DNA from: Halobacillus mangrovi
GTDB taxonomy: Bacteria > Bacillota > Bacilli > Bacillales > Halobacillaceae
Direction of reading: 5' to 3'
Assembly (NCBI RefSeq): GCF_002097535.1
Contig: NZ_CP020772.1
Coordinates: forward strand, 1,798,001 to 1,862,000
Length of the DNA stretch: 64,000 bases
Position numbers and translations under genes: made by a program. This document shows positions 40,562 to 51,005 of this stretch, in pieces. The number at the start of each line of letters is the position of its first letter. Position 1 is the stretch's first letter. A model generated the notes under the pieces. The model was not told the origin of the DNA, made no database searches, and worked only from the letters and a program-made list of their open reading frames with translations.

Positions 40562-40592
40562 TAATAGAAATCCCTCCTAAACCCTCATAATA
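40562..40592 (+). promoter_or_regulatory. Candidate sigma-G promoter of bofC
   Basis: CATAATA (40586-40592) matches the sigma-F/G -10 CATnnTA, with TAATA about 19 bases upstream. bofC is sigma-G-dependent in B. subtilis. The -35 is weak. A 7-pair hairpin (TTCTGTT/AACAGAA) follows in the leader. Confidence 0.4.
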
Positions 40593-40648
40593 TGTTCTGT
40601 TTTTGGACACAATAGGAACAGAATTTATTTAATTAGGGGGAGTCTATT

Positions 40649-41212
40649 ATGATACGATGGCTGTTCATCATAGGGATAGTCGTAATCTTTGCAGGGTGGC
40701 AGGCAATTCATTTCGAAGAGGAACGTCCGCTTACAGCCAGCGATCTCTCTTACCAGCGAGCCGTAGAGGTAAAGAATGAAGATACAGTCTCAACACTCGT
40801 AAAGCCTGAACCATTGAAACTAACGGTTATTTTAAAAGAACACTATATGGACGGGGTAATAGAAACCACAAAAAAAGAAGAAACCATCTGGTCTATGATG
40901 GATTTTTGGGCTCAATATGAAGGATGGACAGTTGAAAATCAACAATTGGATCAAGTCGTTTTTAAACGAGAAGTGAAAGACATCTCCCCCTTGACCAAAC
41001 AACAAGGATATTTCGGCTTGACTGAAGACGGAGAGCTTGCGGTCTTTGAAGGAGAGCCTGAGGATGGTAAAGTGATTGAAGCTTTTAAACCGATTCCGAT
41101 TAAACCGCTTGAATCCAGAAGAAAAACGGAGTTAAAAAGCGGGATAAAAATAAAAAATTACGATCATTTTGAACAAGTCCTCAAGCAATATTCGACTCAA
41201 GGAGAGATATAA
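40649..41212 (+). CDS. bofC: Bypass-of-forespore protein BofC
   Basis: This 187-residue secreted protein of the forespore restrains SpoIVB, the protease that triggers pro-sigma-K processing. An N-terminal signal/membrane segment (residues 2-20) is followed by two domains with family motifs: LKEHYMDGVIET, ETIWSMMDFWAQYEGW, DISPLTKQQGYFGLTEDGEL and YDHFEQVLKQYST. TAGGGGGAG precedes the ATG. Adjacency to ruvA is as in B. subtilis. It acts in the same pathway as spoIVFA/FB in this window. Confidence 0.92.
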   Translation: MIRWLFIIGIVVIFAGWQAIHFEEERPLTASDLSYQRAVEVKNEDTVSTLVKPEPLKLTVILKEHYMDGVIETTKKEETIWSMMDFWAQYEGWTVENQQLDQVVFKREVKDISPLTKQQGYFGLTEDGELAVFEGEPEDGKVIEAFKPIPIKPLESRRKTELKSGIKIKNYDHFEQVLKQYSTQGEI

Positions 41213-41215
41213 GAG

Positions 41216-41248
41216 ACAGTCCCTTGTTATGCAGGGGGCTGTTTTGTA
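41216..41248 (+). terminator. Probable terminator after bofC
   Basis: ACAGTCCCT pairs with AGGGGGCTGT (one mismatch or bulge), and TTTG follows. Confidence 0.6.
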
Positions 41249-41290
41249 TGGATTGCTGGCATTTCTGTCATAGGCGAACATGTGCTTGTG

Positions 41291-41299
41291 TGATACAAT
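41291..41299 (+). promoter_or_regulatory. Extended -10 promoter element of ruvAB
   Basis: TGATACAAT is an extended -10 at 41291-41299; no good -35 is visible. It lies 43 bases before the ruvA ATG. Confidence 0.4.
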
Positions 41300-41341
41300 A
41301 AAGAGTGCTAAGCATTAAAGGGTAGAGAGGATTTCAAAATT

Positions 41342-41959
41342 ATGATCACATATGTAAAAGGTCAAGTAACAACCATAGATAATGATTCGGTTGTAATAGA
41401 AACAGACGGAATTGGCTATGAAATATTATGCGCCAATCCTTTTCATTTTCAGGAACAAATCAATAAAGAAGTCAAAGTTCATACATACCATTATATTAGA
41501 GAAGATCAACAGAATTTATATGGGTTTAAGAAAAAAGAGGACAAACAACTTTTCGCTCAGCTGCTGAATGTTTCTGGAATTGGTCCTAAAGGAGCGCTTG
41601 CCATTCTTGGCGCGGTGAGTGTACCAGAATTTGTCTCTGCTATTGAACAGGAAGATGAAAAATATTTGACCAAGTTTCCAGGGGTAGGGAAAAAGACAGC
41701 AAGACAAATGATCTTAGATCTGAAAGGCAAATTAGTGGTCTGGCTTCCCGATGAACAAAATGAGAGTACCATTTTCTATCAGGAAGATCTAACATCAAAA
41801 GAAGTAAGAGCCCACATTGATGATGCCATTGAAGCACTTAAAGCTCTTGGTTATACAGACAAGGAAGTCAAACAGGTACGTACAGAATTGCAGAAAGCGA
41901 AACAAGGTACCGTAGACGATTATGTAAGGCAAGGTCTTCAGTTATTAATGAAAACATGA
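41342..41959 (+). CDS. ruvA: Holliday junction helicase subunit RuvA
   Basis: This 205-residue protein binds Holliday junctions as a tetramer and loads RuvB. It has an OB-fold (residues 1-65; VTTIDNDSVVIETDGIGYEI), two helix-hairpin-helix motifs (NVSGIGPKGALAILG and FPGVGKKTARQMILDL), and the C-terminal RuvB-binding domain III (about 155-205). It is 18 bases from ruvB. Confidence 0.96.
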   Translation: MITYVKGQVTTIDNDSVVIETDGIGYEILCANPFHFQEQINKEVKVHTYHYIREDQQNLYGFKKKEDKQLFAQLLNVSGIGPKGALAILGAVSVPEFVSAIEQEDEKYLTKFPGVGKKTARQMILDLKGKLVVWLPDEQNESTIFYQEDLTSKEVRAHIDDAIEALKALGYTDKEVKQVRTELQKAKQGTVDDYVRQGLQLLMKT

Positions 41960-41977
41960 GGGAAAGGAAGATAATAC

Positions 41978-42979
41978 ATGGAGGATCGGATGATCTCTGG
42001 GGAAATGCAAGAAACAGATCAAGAGATCGAGTTAAGTTTAAGACCAGAAACGCTCAAGCAATACATTGGTCAGGATTTAACAAAAAAGAATCTGAGTATT
42101 TTCATCGAAGCTGCAAAGATGCGAGAAGAGCCGCTTGATCATGCCCTGTTATATGGACCGCCCGGGTTGGGGAAAACAACGCTGGCTTCCATCATTGCAA
42201 ATGAGATGGGCGTTCAATTCCGTACAACAGCTGGGCCGGCAATCGAAAGGGCAGGAGATCTTGCTGCGATTTTATCCTCGCTGGAACCGGGAGATGTATT
42301 ATTCATAGATGAGATCCACCGTTTGCCGAGATCCGTGGAAGAAGTTCTCTATCCAGCGATGGAAGACTTTTGTCTGGATATTGTTGTAGGTACGGGGCCA
42401 AGTGCACGGTCAGTACGTCTGGATCTTCCACCATTTACACTAGTAGGAGCAACGACGAGGGCAGGACTTTTGTCCGCACCGCTTAGAGATCGTTTCGGTG
42501 TTCATTGTCGGCTGGACTATTATGATACAAAAGCTTTGTGTTCAATCGTTGAGCGAACAGCTGAGATTTTTAATGAAGAAATTAATGCAAATGCTGCAGT
42601 AGAAATAGCAAGAAGATCAAGAGGAACACCAAGGATTGCAAACCGTCTGTTCAAAAGGGTCCGCGATATTGCGCAGGTTAAAGGAGAAGAAATCATATCA
42701 AAAGAAACCGCTCAGGAGGCCTTAGAAATGCTTCAGGTGGATGCGGAAGGCTTAGACTTTATCGATCATAAGCTATTAAAAGGGATCATGGATGGGTTTC
42801 GCGGAGGACCTGTGGGACTTGATACGATATCAGCTACGATTGGAGAAGAGCCTCAGACGATTGAAGACGTATATGAGCCTTTTCTTTTGCAAATCGGCTT
42901 TATTCAAAGGACTCCACGCGGACGGGTCGTGACTCCGAAAGCCTACGCTCATTTTAACCGGGAGGTGCCTGGCTCTTGA
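41978..42979 (+). CDS. ruvB: Holliday junction helicase subunit RuvB
   Basis: This 333-residue AAA+ motor drives branch migration. Walker A is [12 protein letters not shown] (near residues 61-72) and Walker B is [10 protein letters not shown]. The Ruv[11 protein letters not shown] sensor and a C-terminal winged helix ([29 protein letters not shown]) follow. GGGAAAGGAAG precedes the ATG. Its stop TGA lies within the TTGA start of the next gene. Confidence 0.97.
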   Translation: MEDRMISGEMQETDQEIELSLRPETLKQYIGQDLTKKNLSIFIEAAKMREEPLDHALLYGPPGLGKTTLASIIANEMGVQFRTTAGPAIERAGDLAAILSSLEPGDVLFIDEIHRLPRSVEEVLYPAMEDFCLDIVVGTGPSARSVRLDLPPFTLVGATTRAGLLSAPLRDRFGVHCRLDYYDTKALCSIVERTAEIFNEEINANAAVEIARRSRGTPRIANRLFKRVRDIAQVKGEEIISKETAQEALEMLQVDAEGLDFIDHKLLKGIMDGFRGGPVGLDTISATIGEEPQTIEDVYEPFLLQIGFIQRTPRGRVVTPKAYAHFNREVPGS

Positions 42980-43176
42980 CGGGGTTTGGTAAAATCTTTA
43001 TTGTAATAGGGATTGTGTTTATCGTGATTGGACTACTGTGGAGTTTTATTGGGAAATTGCCAGGTGACCTTACCTTTAAAAAAGGTAACGTGACCTTCTA
43101 CTTTCCAATCATGACTTCAATTATTGTAAGTATTGTTCTTTCATTGATATTCTATTTTATCGGAAAAATACGTTAA
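42976..43176 (+). CDS. DUF2905 family small membrane protein
   Basis: This 66-residue protein has two transmembrane helices (about 5-25 and 43-63) around the family motif [22 protein letters not shown]. The start is TTG overlapping the ruvB stop (TTGA), with GGGAGGTG eight bases upstream inside ruvB. Its place between ruvB and queA is common in Bacillaceae. The function is unknown. Confidence 0.85.
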   Translation: MTGFGKIFIVIGIVFIVIGLLWSFIGKLPGDLTFKKGNVTFYFPIMTSIIVSIVLSLIFYFIGKIR

Positions 43177-43195
43177 GGAAGAATAGGGGATTCAT

Positions 43196-44221
43196 ATGGA
43201 TATTAAGCAGTACGATTTTGATTTGCCTGAGGAATTAATTGCACAGGTTCCCTTACAAGACCGCTCATCTTCTAGATTGATGGTTTTGGACCGTGCACAA
43301 GAAACAATTGAACATCACTATTTTTCAGATATTAGTCAATTCATTCAACCTGGCGATTGTTTAGTATTAAACGATACAAGGGTGTTGCCAGCCCGCCTTT
43401 ATGGGGCTAAAGAAGGTACGGGTGGAAAAGTAGAAGTACTTCTTCTTCATCAGTCAGAAGGTGATGAATGGGAGGTGCTTGTGAAGCCTGCTAAGAAAGT
43501 GAAAGCTGGTACGAAAATCACCTTTGGTAATGGACAGCTTGTGGCTGAATGTACAGAAATTCAAGAACATGGGGGCCGTAAAGTCCGCTTTTCATATGAA
43601 GGAATTTTTCTAGAAGTGCTTGAGTCGCTTGGAGAAATGCCTCTGCCTCCATACATTAAAGAACAACTGCCAGACAGAGAACGTTACCAGACGGTCTATG
43701 CGAAGGAAGAAGGTTCAGCAGCAGCCCCTACGGCAGGGCTTCACTTTACAACTGAGTTACTTCAGTCGCTTGAAGAAAAAGGAGTGGAGATTGCTTATTT
43801 AACTCTTCATGTAGGTTTAGGGACTTTCCGTCCAGTCAGTGTGGATCAAATTGAAGAACATGACATGCATGCGGAATTCTATCAGCTTTCTGAAGAAACG
43901 GCTGAGCAATTGAATCGTGTTAAGGAAAATGGGGGGAAGATCATATCAGTCGGTACGACCTCTACTCGAACCCTTGAAACAGTTATTAGAGATTATGGCA
44001 CATTTACAGCTGCCAGCGGGTGGACGGATATTTTCATTTACCCACCACAAAAATTAAAAGCAATTGACGGTTTGATTACTAATTTCCACCTACCGAAATC
44101 GACGCTAATCATGCTTGTCAGTGCATTTGCTGGCCGTGATTTCATATTAGAAGCATACAACCGCGCTGTTCAAGAGAGGTATCGGTTCTTCAGTTTCGGA
44201 GATGCTATGCTAATTTTATGA
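43196..44221 (+). CDS. queA: S-adenosylmethionine:tRNA ribosyltransferase-isomerase
   Basis: This 341-residue enzyme transfers and isomerises the ribose of AdoMet onto preQ1-tRNA to give epoxyqueuosine. Family motifs include [44 protein letters not shown] and [10 protein letters not shown]. It begins 19 bases after the DUF2905 gene and precedes tgt, the previous step of queuosine synthesis. Confidence 0.96.
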   Translation: MDIKQYDFDLPEELIAQVPLQDRSSSRLMVLDRAQETIEHHYFSDISQFIQPGDCLVLNDTRVLPARLYGAKEGTGGKVEVLLLHQSEGDEWEVLVKPAKKVKAGTKITFGNGQLVAECTEIQEHGGRKVRFSYEGIFLEVLESLGEMPLPPYIKEQLPDRERYQTVYAKEEGSAAAPTAGLHFTTELLQSLEEKGVEIAYLTLHVGLGTFRPVSVDQIEEHDMHAEFYQLSEETAEQLNRVKENGGKIISVGTTSTRTLETVIRDYGTFTAASGWTDIFIYPPQKLKAIDGLITNFHLPKSTLIMLVSAFAGRDFILEAYNRAVQERYRFFSFGDAMLIL

Positions 44222-44225
44222 ATAG

Positions 44226-45395
<1,170 letters not shown>

Positions 45396-45410
45396 AAAGG
45401 GGGAAGTTAA

Positions 45411-45674
45411 ATGGATACATTAGTAGGTTTATTGCCGATCATTCTAATGTTTGTCATTTTCTATTTCCTATTAATCCGTCCGCAGCAAAAGAAACAGAAG
45501 AAAGTCCAGCAAATGCAGTCGGATCTACAAAAAGGCGATAGAATCATTACAATCGGAGGACTACATGGTACGATTCATGCTATAGATGAGGGTACTCTTG
45601 TGATTTCTGTACAAGATGGATCACAGCTGAAATTTGACCGTTCTTCTATTCGCGAAAAGTTAAATCAAGACTAA
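45411..45674 (+). CDS. yajC: Preprotein translocase subunit YajC
   Basis: This 87-residue protein has a single N-terminal membrane helix (residues 4-24), the FYFLLIRPQQKKQKK junction, and a basic cytoplasmic domain (LQKGDRIITIGGLHG). It associates with SecDF in the Sec translocase; secDF lies 5 kb downstream. AAAGGGGGAAG precedes the ATG. A terminator follows. Confidence 0.95.
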   Translation: MDTLVGLLPIILMFVIFYFLLIRPQQKKQKKVQQMQSDLQKGDRIITIGGLHGTIHAIDEGTLVISVQDGSQLKFDRSSIREKLNQD

Positions 45675-45691
45675 TGAGTTTACGATTGAGC

Positions 45692-45730
45692 AATCCCGTT
45701 ACACAGTAGTGTAGCGGGATTTGTTTTTAT
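45692..45730 (+). terminator. Terminator after yajC, probably bidirectional
   Basis: AATCCCGTTACAC pairs with GTGTAGCGGGATT around a 4-base loop, and TGTTTTTAT follows. The convergent gene ends at 45731. Confidence 0.92.
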
Positions 45731-46117
45731 TTACCGTTTGGCTGCTGATCTTCTTGGCAGATTTACACCAATCATTCCTCCTAGCCAGGCCGCAACAAGT
45801 AACCCGCCGAAATAACTAAGCTGTGGAAGAGAAACCCATTGATTTTCAAAGATAACTTGAAATAAGACCATAGCGGATACGAAGATCAACCCTGTCATAC
45901 CTCCGGATAACCACCCTTTCTGCTCCCCTTTATAAGCCGCCAACATCCCTCCGAAGGCTAAAATACTTATCCCTGCGATTAGAGCCATTTGGTTGAGGGT
46001 TTGATACTCCATGTTGGTAAAACGAAGCAGTAAAGCTAATATTCCTGAAAAGACAATCATCAGTATGAAGATCGAGCCAACTCCATATCCAAGCACACCC
46101 TGGATTAATTTTTTCAT
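45731..46117 (-). CDS. TIGR04086/YrzE-like membrane protein
   Basis: This 128-residue protein has four transmembrane helices and a positively charged C-terminal tail (RRSAAKR), in the pattern of the TIGR04086 family found beside yajC in Bacillaceae. AAAAGGAGG precedes the ATG on the minus strand. It is convergent with yajC. The function is unknown. Confidence 0.82.
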   Translation of the reverse strand: MKKLIQGVLGYGVGSIFILMIVFSGILALLLRFTNMEYQTLNQMALIAGISILAFGGMLAAYKGEQKGWLSGGMTGLIFVSAMVLFQVIFENQWVSLPQLSYFGGLLVAAWLGGMIGVNLPRRSAAKR

Positions 46118-46243
46118 ATTCCTGCCTCCTTTTTATTAGCTTGTCATTTTAACTATATGCATGAATTCTCCTTCGATAGAAGTAGATATTTTTCAATGGA
46201 ACTGAATAGGTATAAGTAAAGTCCAGTTAAAAGGGGAAGGTCT

Positions 46244-47530
46244 ATGACAACTGTGCTTGCATTACTCATTTTCGTTGCTAGTTATGTACTGATCATGACA
46301 GAAAAGTGGAATCGGGCCCTTGTAGCTTTAGCGGGCGGAGTCCTGCTCTTGCTGACCAAAGTATATGAATGGGAAGAAGCTTTCGGTTTCATAGACTGGG
46401 AGACGGTTGCCTTGCTTTTTTCTATGATGGTCCTTGTGTCCATTACGAAAAAAACAGGGATCTTTACGTATATGGCTATACGTCTTGCCCAATTGGTTAA
46501 AGGGCGTCCTGTACCATTATTAGTGGTCACCGCCATCTTTACGGCCGTAGGATCCGCCTTTTTGGACAACGTCACCACGGTCCTTTTGTTCGTACCAGTC
46601 CTTCTCTCACTTATTGAAAAGCTAAAGCTACCTGCCTTTCCATACCTGTTAGTGACTATTTTTAGTTCTAACATAGGAGGAACGGCAACTCTAATTGGTG
46701 ATCCGCCTAACATTATGATCGGACAAGCGGTCCAGCATTTCAGTTTTGTATCTTTTATTTATCACCTTGGACCAGTCGTATTTATCATATTCTCCATCAT
46801 GCTGACTTTAAGTGTACTCCTTTTTAGGAAGCGGTTAACGTATGATCAAGAGCTGGCAAGACGGTTAATGGAACTTGATGCATCCGAGCATTTAAACAAA
46901 TCGAAGCTCTTATTCCAATCCGTGTCAGTTCTTCTATTAACCATTACGGGATTTATGATGCATCCATTTGTACACATGGATATAACGACTATTGCCGTAA
47001 GCGGAGCTTTACTACTATTGTTCTTGACGGACAAAGAACTTGATGTAGAGCATGTATTCCAGGAAGTAGAATGGGTGACCTTGTTTTTCTTCATGGGCCT
47101 GTTCATGTTGGTTGGAGGTTTAGAGACGGTAGGAATTATTGATGAGCTGGCACGCGGAATGGTTTGGGTTTCTGGCGGAGATTTACCAATAACTTCTATG
47201 GTAATGCTCTGGAGTTCGGGGTTATTATCGGGTGTAGTTGACAACATACCGTTTGTTGCCGCTATGATTCCAGTGGTACAAGAGTTGCAAGGGTACGGAA
47301 TGATGAATGTCGATCCTGTCTGGTGGTCTCTTGCCTTAGGGGCGTGTCTGGGTGGAAATGGAACACTGATTGGAGCTTCAGCTAATGTGGTTGTAGCAGG
47401 ACTAGCGGCTAGCCATAAACAACCGATTCCTTTTGTAAAGTTTTCTCTATATGGAATTCCTATCTTAATCATGTCGCTAGCTGTTTCTTCGGTCTATGTT
47501 TTCTTCAGATATCTAATCCCTTTTCTTTAA
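46244..47530 (+). CDS. ArsB/NhaD-family ion permease
   Basis: This 428-residue polytopic transporter of the ion-transporter superfamily has about eleven membrane helices and two inverted halves. Each half carries a conserved helical break: SAFLDNVTTVLLFVPV with SNIGGTATLIGDPPNIMIG, and SGVVDNIPFVAAMIPV with GGNGTLIGASANVV. These identify the family; the substrate (arsenite, Na+/H+ or an organic anion) cannot be read from sequence. AAAAGGGGAAGG precedes the ATG. No arsR or arsC is nearby, so arsenite resistance is not supported. Confidence 0.87.
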   Translation: MTTVLALLIFVASYVLIMTEKWNRALVALAGGVLLLLTKVYEWEEAFGFIDWETVALLFSMMVLVSITKKTGIFTYMAIRLAQLVKGRPVPLLVVTAIFTAVGSAFLDNVTTVLLFVPVLLSLIEKLKLPAFPYLLVTIFSSNIGGTATLIGDPPNIMIGQAVQHFSFVSFIYHLGPVVFIIFSIMLTLSVLLFRKRLTYDQELARRLMELDASEHLNKSKLLFQSVSVLLLTITGFMMHPFVHMDITTIAVSGALLLLFLTDKELDVEHVFQEVEWVTLFFFMGLFMLVGGLETVGIIDELARGMVWVSGGDLPITSMVMLWSSGLLSGVVDNIPFVAAMIPVVQELQGYGMMNVDPVWWSLALGACLGGNGTLIGASANVVVAGLAASHKQPIPFVKFSLYGIPILIMSLAVSSVYVFFRYLIPFL

Positions 47531-47587
47531 AGTATCTGGTGAACAATACAATTAAAATTCTCCCTGGTTTATTCAACTTTATAGTAG

Positions 47588-47753
47588 GATAGTTGAAGAC
47601 TTGGTTTCGAGATGCTGGTGGTGATAAAGGGTCGTTGGGGAAGGATTCGCTTTCCTTCGGGGGAACAGGCAAGCCTCCTGGTTCGCTGCGCTCCTGTGGG
47701 GTCTCGCCTAGCTCCTTCTCCCGCGGGAGTCTCACCCTTCCCTAACGCCCCTT
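47588..47753 (-). repeat. Structured intergenic repeat, copy C (subtype I)
   Basis: Arms at 47627-47644 (AAGGGTCGTTGGGGAAGG) and 47736-47753 pair at 16 of 18 positions plus one G-T. The 91-base core, read on the minus strand, shares GAGACTCCCGCGGGAGAAGG, GGCGAGACCCC and AGGAGGCTTGC with copy B. The tail (47588-47616, GAAGACTTGGTTTCGAGA) also resembles the other copies. The gap 47531-48171 has no credible gene. Confidence 0.9.
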
Positions 47754-47891
47754 GCCTGATAAGGTTCTCGTAATCTTGCTATGTAGAATTTGCTATCCGT
47801 TGCATGAAAACCGTTGGCAATGCAGAATTTTTAATATAACCAGTTCTTCACATGATTCATTCCAGAAAAAGATCGAGTACCTTTATATCGC

Positions 47892-48073
47892 ATGGTGGAT
47901 GGGAAAACGGCGAGACTCCTGTGGGATGAACATGATCGGTGAGACCCCGGAAAACGAAGTTTGAGGAGGCTCAGCACATGCCCACGGAAAGAGAGTCGTT
48001 TTCCCGTCCACCATATTCCACATAAAAGTCTCGAAACTGAGTCTTCAGGCTAAGGAGGCTTGAATGGAGGAAG
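47892..48073 (+). repeat. Structured intergenic repeat, copy D (subtype II)
   Basis: Arms ATGGTGGATGGGAAAACG (47892-47909) and 47997-48014 pair at 17 of 18 positions plus one G-T. The 87-base core (GAGACTCC, GGGATGAACATGAT, GTGAGACCCC, GAGGAGGCTCAGC, ATGCCCACGGAAA) matches copy A. The tail at 48025-48073 (GTCTCGAAACTGAGTC, GAGGCTTGAATGGA) matches that of copy B. Confidence 0.9.
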
Positions 48074-48171
48074 CATTTAATTACTTAGAAACGCTAAGTT
48101 CATCCATTACATAATAAAAATGAAAAAATAGGTGATGTTAGGAAGAGGTAAACCTTCACGAAAGGTAGTGG

Positions 48172-48828
48172 GTGGACGTGGAAATCGCCTCAATCATTTT
48201 TAGAACTTTCATCACTTATTTTGTTATATTGATTGTATTTAGATTAATGGGAAAGCGTGAAATAGGCGAACTGAGCGTCATGGACCTTGTAGTTTTCATC
48301 ATGTTGGCTGAAATAGCAGTTTTCTTAATTGAAAAACCAGAATCACCTTTATGGCAAGCCATCGTTCCTATGACCATTTTGCTTATTATCCAGTTGGGCA
48401 GTGCCTGGATATCTTTGAAGAATCAACGATTTCGGAATTGGTTTGACGGAAAACCTACAGTCATCATTAAACACGGAAAAATTGATGAATACGAAATGAA
48501 ACGCCAGCGCTATAATTTTAACGATTTGCTACTCCAGCTCCGTGAGCATGGAATTCAACAAGTGGATGACGTAGCTTATGCTATACTTGAGCCTTCAGGA
48601 AAACTTTCCGTTTTTGAGAAGAATGATGATGGAGGATCTGATTATGCCGTCGTCCTTATCGCGGATGGGAAAGTGCAATACAGCGGACTTAAAACGATCC
48701 GAAAGAATAAAAACTGGCTATTGAATGAAGTAAGGAAACAGGGGTTCAGTTCTGTAGAAGAAATTTCGCTGTGTACAATCAATGATGAAGGTGAATTGTC
48801 CATGGATAAAAATAATGAAGTGAAATAA
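48172..48828 (+). CDS. YetF-like DUF421 membrane protein
   Basis: This 218-residue protein has three N-terminal membrane helices (residues 5-25, 32-52, 60-80) and a soluble C-terminal domain with GKPTVIIKHGKIDEYEMKRQRYNFNDLLLQLREHGI, typical of the YetF family. In B. subtilis a paralogue (YetF) is active in germinated spores. The start is GTG 48172, or GTG 48178, behind AAAGGTAG. It is convergent with spoVB and shares a terminator. Confidence 0.85.
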   Translation: MDVEIASIIFRTFITYFVILIVFRLMGKREIGELSVMDLVVFIMLAEIAVFLIEKPESPLWQAIVPMTILLIIQLGSAWISLKNQRFRNWFDGKPTVIIKHGKIDEYEMKRQRYNFNDLLLQLREHGIQQVDDVAYAILEPSGKLSVFEKNDDGGSDYAVVLIADGKVQYSGLKTIRKNKNWLLNEVRKQGFSSVEEISLCTINDEGELSMDKNNEVK

Positions 48829-48860
48829 AAAATAGCCTCCTGTCGGGGGCTATTTTTTTG
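48827..48860 (+). terminator. Bidirectional terminator between the YetF-like gene and spoVB
   Basis: AAAAAATAGCCTCC pairs with GGGGGCTATTTTTT around a 4-base loop, with A and T runs on either side, so it can stop transcription in both directions. Confidence 0.92.
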
Positions 48861-50406
48861 GCAGGATCCTATTCCAGGGGATCATCTTCCATTCGTCTTT
48901 ATGAAGCAGCTTAAACACAAAGAGAAGAATAAAGTATAAAACAGTCAGTATTGTTCCCATTGTGAGTAGTTGATACAGCGGTTTGCTCGCTTCCAACCAA
49001 TGCTGCTTCATTTCAAAACCAATATAGCCAGTGCAAGAAACAACGATCAAAAATCTTAGAAGCATTGCACCTGGAAATTTAAACACTTTATGCTTGATTA
49101 ATACCATCAAGTGAAGCAATGTAACGACAACGACTCCTACAACGATAGCAATAGCAACTCCGTTAATTCCAAACTCCGGTTGAGAACTCAGACCTACAAG
49201 TACAATGAATTTGATTACCGAACCAATGAGTGAGTTCCACATGGCAGGCTGGGCAAGGTCAAGTGCCTGGAGACTAGCCTGTAGTGGTGTTTGAATATAA
49301 TGAAGCAGGAAGAAAGGGGCCATAAACTGTAATAAAAAAGCTGCCTGACTCGTTCCGTAAACTGTATATAAAATCACTGCTGGAAAGATCATAAAAACGA
49401 CTGTAACTACGCCGCCGGAGGCCAAAGATAAGCGGATGGATTGCAGTATTCGATATTGAATAATATCTTTCTTACCTCTCGCTGCTGCTTCACTAATGGA
49501 GGGGACAAGAGCTGTTGAGAGAGCATGGGTCAAGAAAGTGGGTAAGAAAAGCAACGGAAGAATATACCCAGTCAACTCTCCATAGAGTTTGGTAGACTCA
49601 ACCGCTGCTATCCCTGCAATTGCAAGACTTTGAGCAACCAAAATCGGCTCAAAAAAATAAGTCAACGATCCAATAAATTTACTCCCTGTAGTAGGAAGCG
49701 CAATGCTCATCAGTTCATTGAGGGTTTTACGCCCCTCTTTAATATGTTTTGTCCAAGTCTTTCTTAATTTGAAACGCTTTTGAAGATTAAACTGCCTTAG
49801 CATATAAATTAAGGACACAAATTCTCCTAAGACAACTGCTGCCATAGCACCTGCAGCTGCATATTGAACTCCATAAGGTAAAAACAACTTTGTTAATACA
49901 ATTACTGCTCCGATCCTGACAATTTGCTCAATAACTTGAGACATGGCCTGAGGCTTCATGTTTTGTCGGCCTTGAAAATAACCCCTAATAACAGAAGAAA
50001 CCGCTATAATTGGAATAATTGGGGTTACGGCTAACAACGGGTACAAAGCTCTAGCATCGGTGAGAAAATAGTTAGCCACTACCGGAGACAACAAAAATAG
50101 CCCGCCTGTGAAAAGGATACCTAAAGATCCTGTAACAGAGATGGAAATGATTAAGATCTGCTTGATTTTCTTTTCGTCCCCTAAAGCTTCTGCTTCCGAT
50201 ACACGTTTTGAAATGGCTACCGGCAGTCCGAATTGCGTGATGGTGATGGCTAAAATTAAGGTAGGCAGTGCCATCATATACAATCCGACACCTTCTGCAC
50301 CCATGACTCGTGCTACGACAATTCGGTTGATGAAACCAAGCAGCCTTGTAATTAATCCAGCCGCTACAAGAATGAGAGCTCCATGAAGAAAGGTTTGTTT
50401 TGACAT
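48850..50406 (-). CDS. spoVB: Stage V sporulation protein B (MOP-superfamily flippase)
   Basis: This 518-residue protein with about 14 membrane helices belongs to the MVF/PST lipid flippase group; SpoVB is needed for spore cortex synthesis, probably moving lipid II. The N-terminus (SKQTFLHGALILVAAGLITRLLGF, then GAEGVGLYMMALPTLILAIT and FGLPVAISKRVSEAEA) is characteristic. ATG 50406 has AAGGCGG at proper spacing; a TTG at 50427 lies before that site and is discarded. It is divergent from comN. Confidence 0.94.
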   Translation of the reverse strand: MSKQTFLHGALILVAAGLITRLLGFINRIVVARVMGAEGVGLYMMALPTLILAITITQFGLPVAISKRVSEAEALGDEKKIKQILIISISVTGSLGILFTGGLFLLSPVVANYFLTDARALYPLLAVTPIIPIIAVSSVIRGYFQGRQNMKPQAMSQVIEQIVRIGAVIVLTKLFLPYGVQYAAAGAMAAVVLGEFVSLIYMLRQFNLQKRFKLRKTWTKHIKEGRKTLNELMSIALPTTGSKFIGSLTYFFEPILVAQSLAIAGIAAVESTKLYGELTGYILPLLFLPTFLTHALSTALVPSISEAAARGKKDIIQYRILQSIRLSLASGGVVTVVFMIFPAVILYTVYGTSQAAFLLQFMAPFFLLHYIQTPLQASLQALDLAQPAMWNSLIGSVIKFIVLVGLSSQPEFGINGVAIAIVVGVVVVTLLHLMVLIKHKVFKFPGAMLLRFLIVVSCTGYIGFEMKQHWLEASKPLYQLLTMGTILTVLYFILLFVFKLLHKDEWKMIPWNRILPKK

Positions 50407-50527
50407 ATCGATGATCCGCCTTCTCAAAGAATTAAAATTCAGCTACAATGAATTATATGCGCTTGGATGGACAAGGCATGACAAACGATTACAGGTGAAT
50501 CCAATTCTTTAAACAGGGAGTGCCGAT

Positions 50528-50809
50528 ATGGAGGAAGAGAAAACGGTAAGTCAATGGAAGAAACATGTGGATCCGGTTCTTATTATTAAAACGGACGAGC
50601 TTCGATTATTGGGATATGTCACTACGAAGAATGAGGTATGGGAATGCTTAAGAGCAAAAGTATGGGAAGGGAATCCTGAAAAGCGGTTATACGAGATTGT
50701 CCAAGACGTACTACATCTGAAAAGCCATACATATGAAAGTTTTGTTAATCATGAAGAGAATGATGACTTAGAAGCCATAGAGGACGTCAACTCTGGATAT
50801 AATGAATAA
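50528..50809 (+). CDS. comN: Post-transcriptional regulator ComN
   Basis: This 93-residue acidic cytosolic protein matches the ComN/YrzD family: a central HLLGY-like stretch (DELRLLGYVTTKNEVWECLRAKVW) followed by RLYEIVQDVLHLKSHTYESFV. In B. subtilis ComN acts on comE mRNA at the pole and septum. Its position between spoVB and secDF is conserved. CAGGGAGTG precedes the ATG. Confidence 0.87.
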   Translation: MEEEKTVSQWKKHVDPVLIIKTDELRLLGYVTTKNEVWECLRAKVWEGNPEKRLYEIVQDVLHLKSHTYESFVNHEENDDLEAIEDVNSGYNE

Positions 50810-50818
50810 TAGATTGTG

Positions 50819-50848
50819 TTGACATCTTTTGACATCGTTCCATATGAT
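50819..50848 (+). promoter_or_regulatory. Sigma-A promoter of secDF
   Basis: TTGACA (50819-50824), an 18-base spacer and TATGAT (50843-50848). A second TTGACA lies ten bases further on. The predicted leader before secDF is about 150 bases and includes the palindrome TGTACGTACA (50931-50940). Confidence 0.65.
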
Positions 50849-51005
50849 CAATCAATAGTTGCCAAATGAGAAATTAATAGTAAAATTGTTACGGAGACAA
50901 GCGAGAAACATCTCATCCGTTAGATAAGTGTGTACGTACATCTATACATACGTCTGGAATTTGAATGAAAGGGATGTGCTCAGGCATAAAGGAGGAAACC
51001 GCGTA

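Noticed and set aside
46282..47472. Two long minus-strand frames opposite the ArsB/NhaD-type permease gene
   Set aside because: They are shadows of the codon pattern of a strongly supported membrane transporter gene.
46244..47530. Arsenite resistance locus
   Set aside because: The permease family also includes Na+/H+ and anion carriers, and no arsR, arsC or arsA gene is nearby.
47505..47964. Short open frames on both strands after the ArsB/NhaD-type permease gene
   Set aside because: They run through repeat copies C and D and show no ribosome site or protein-like composition.
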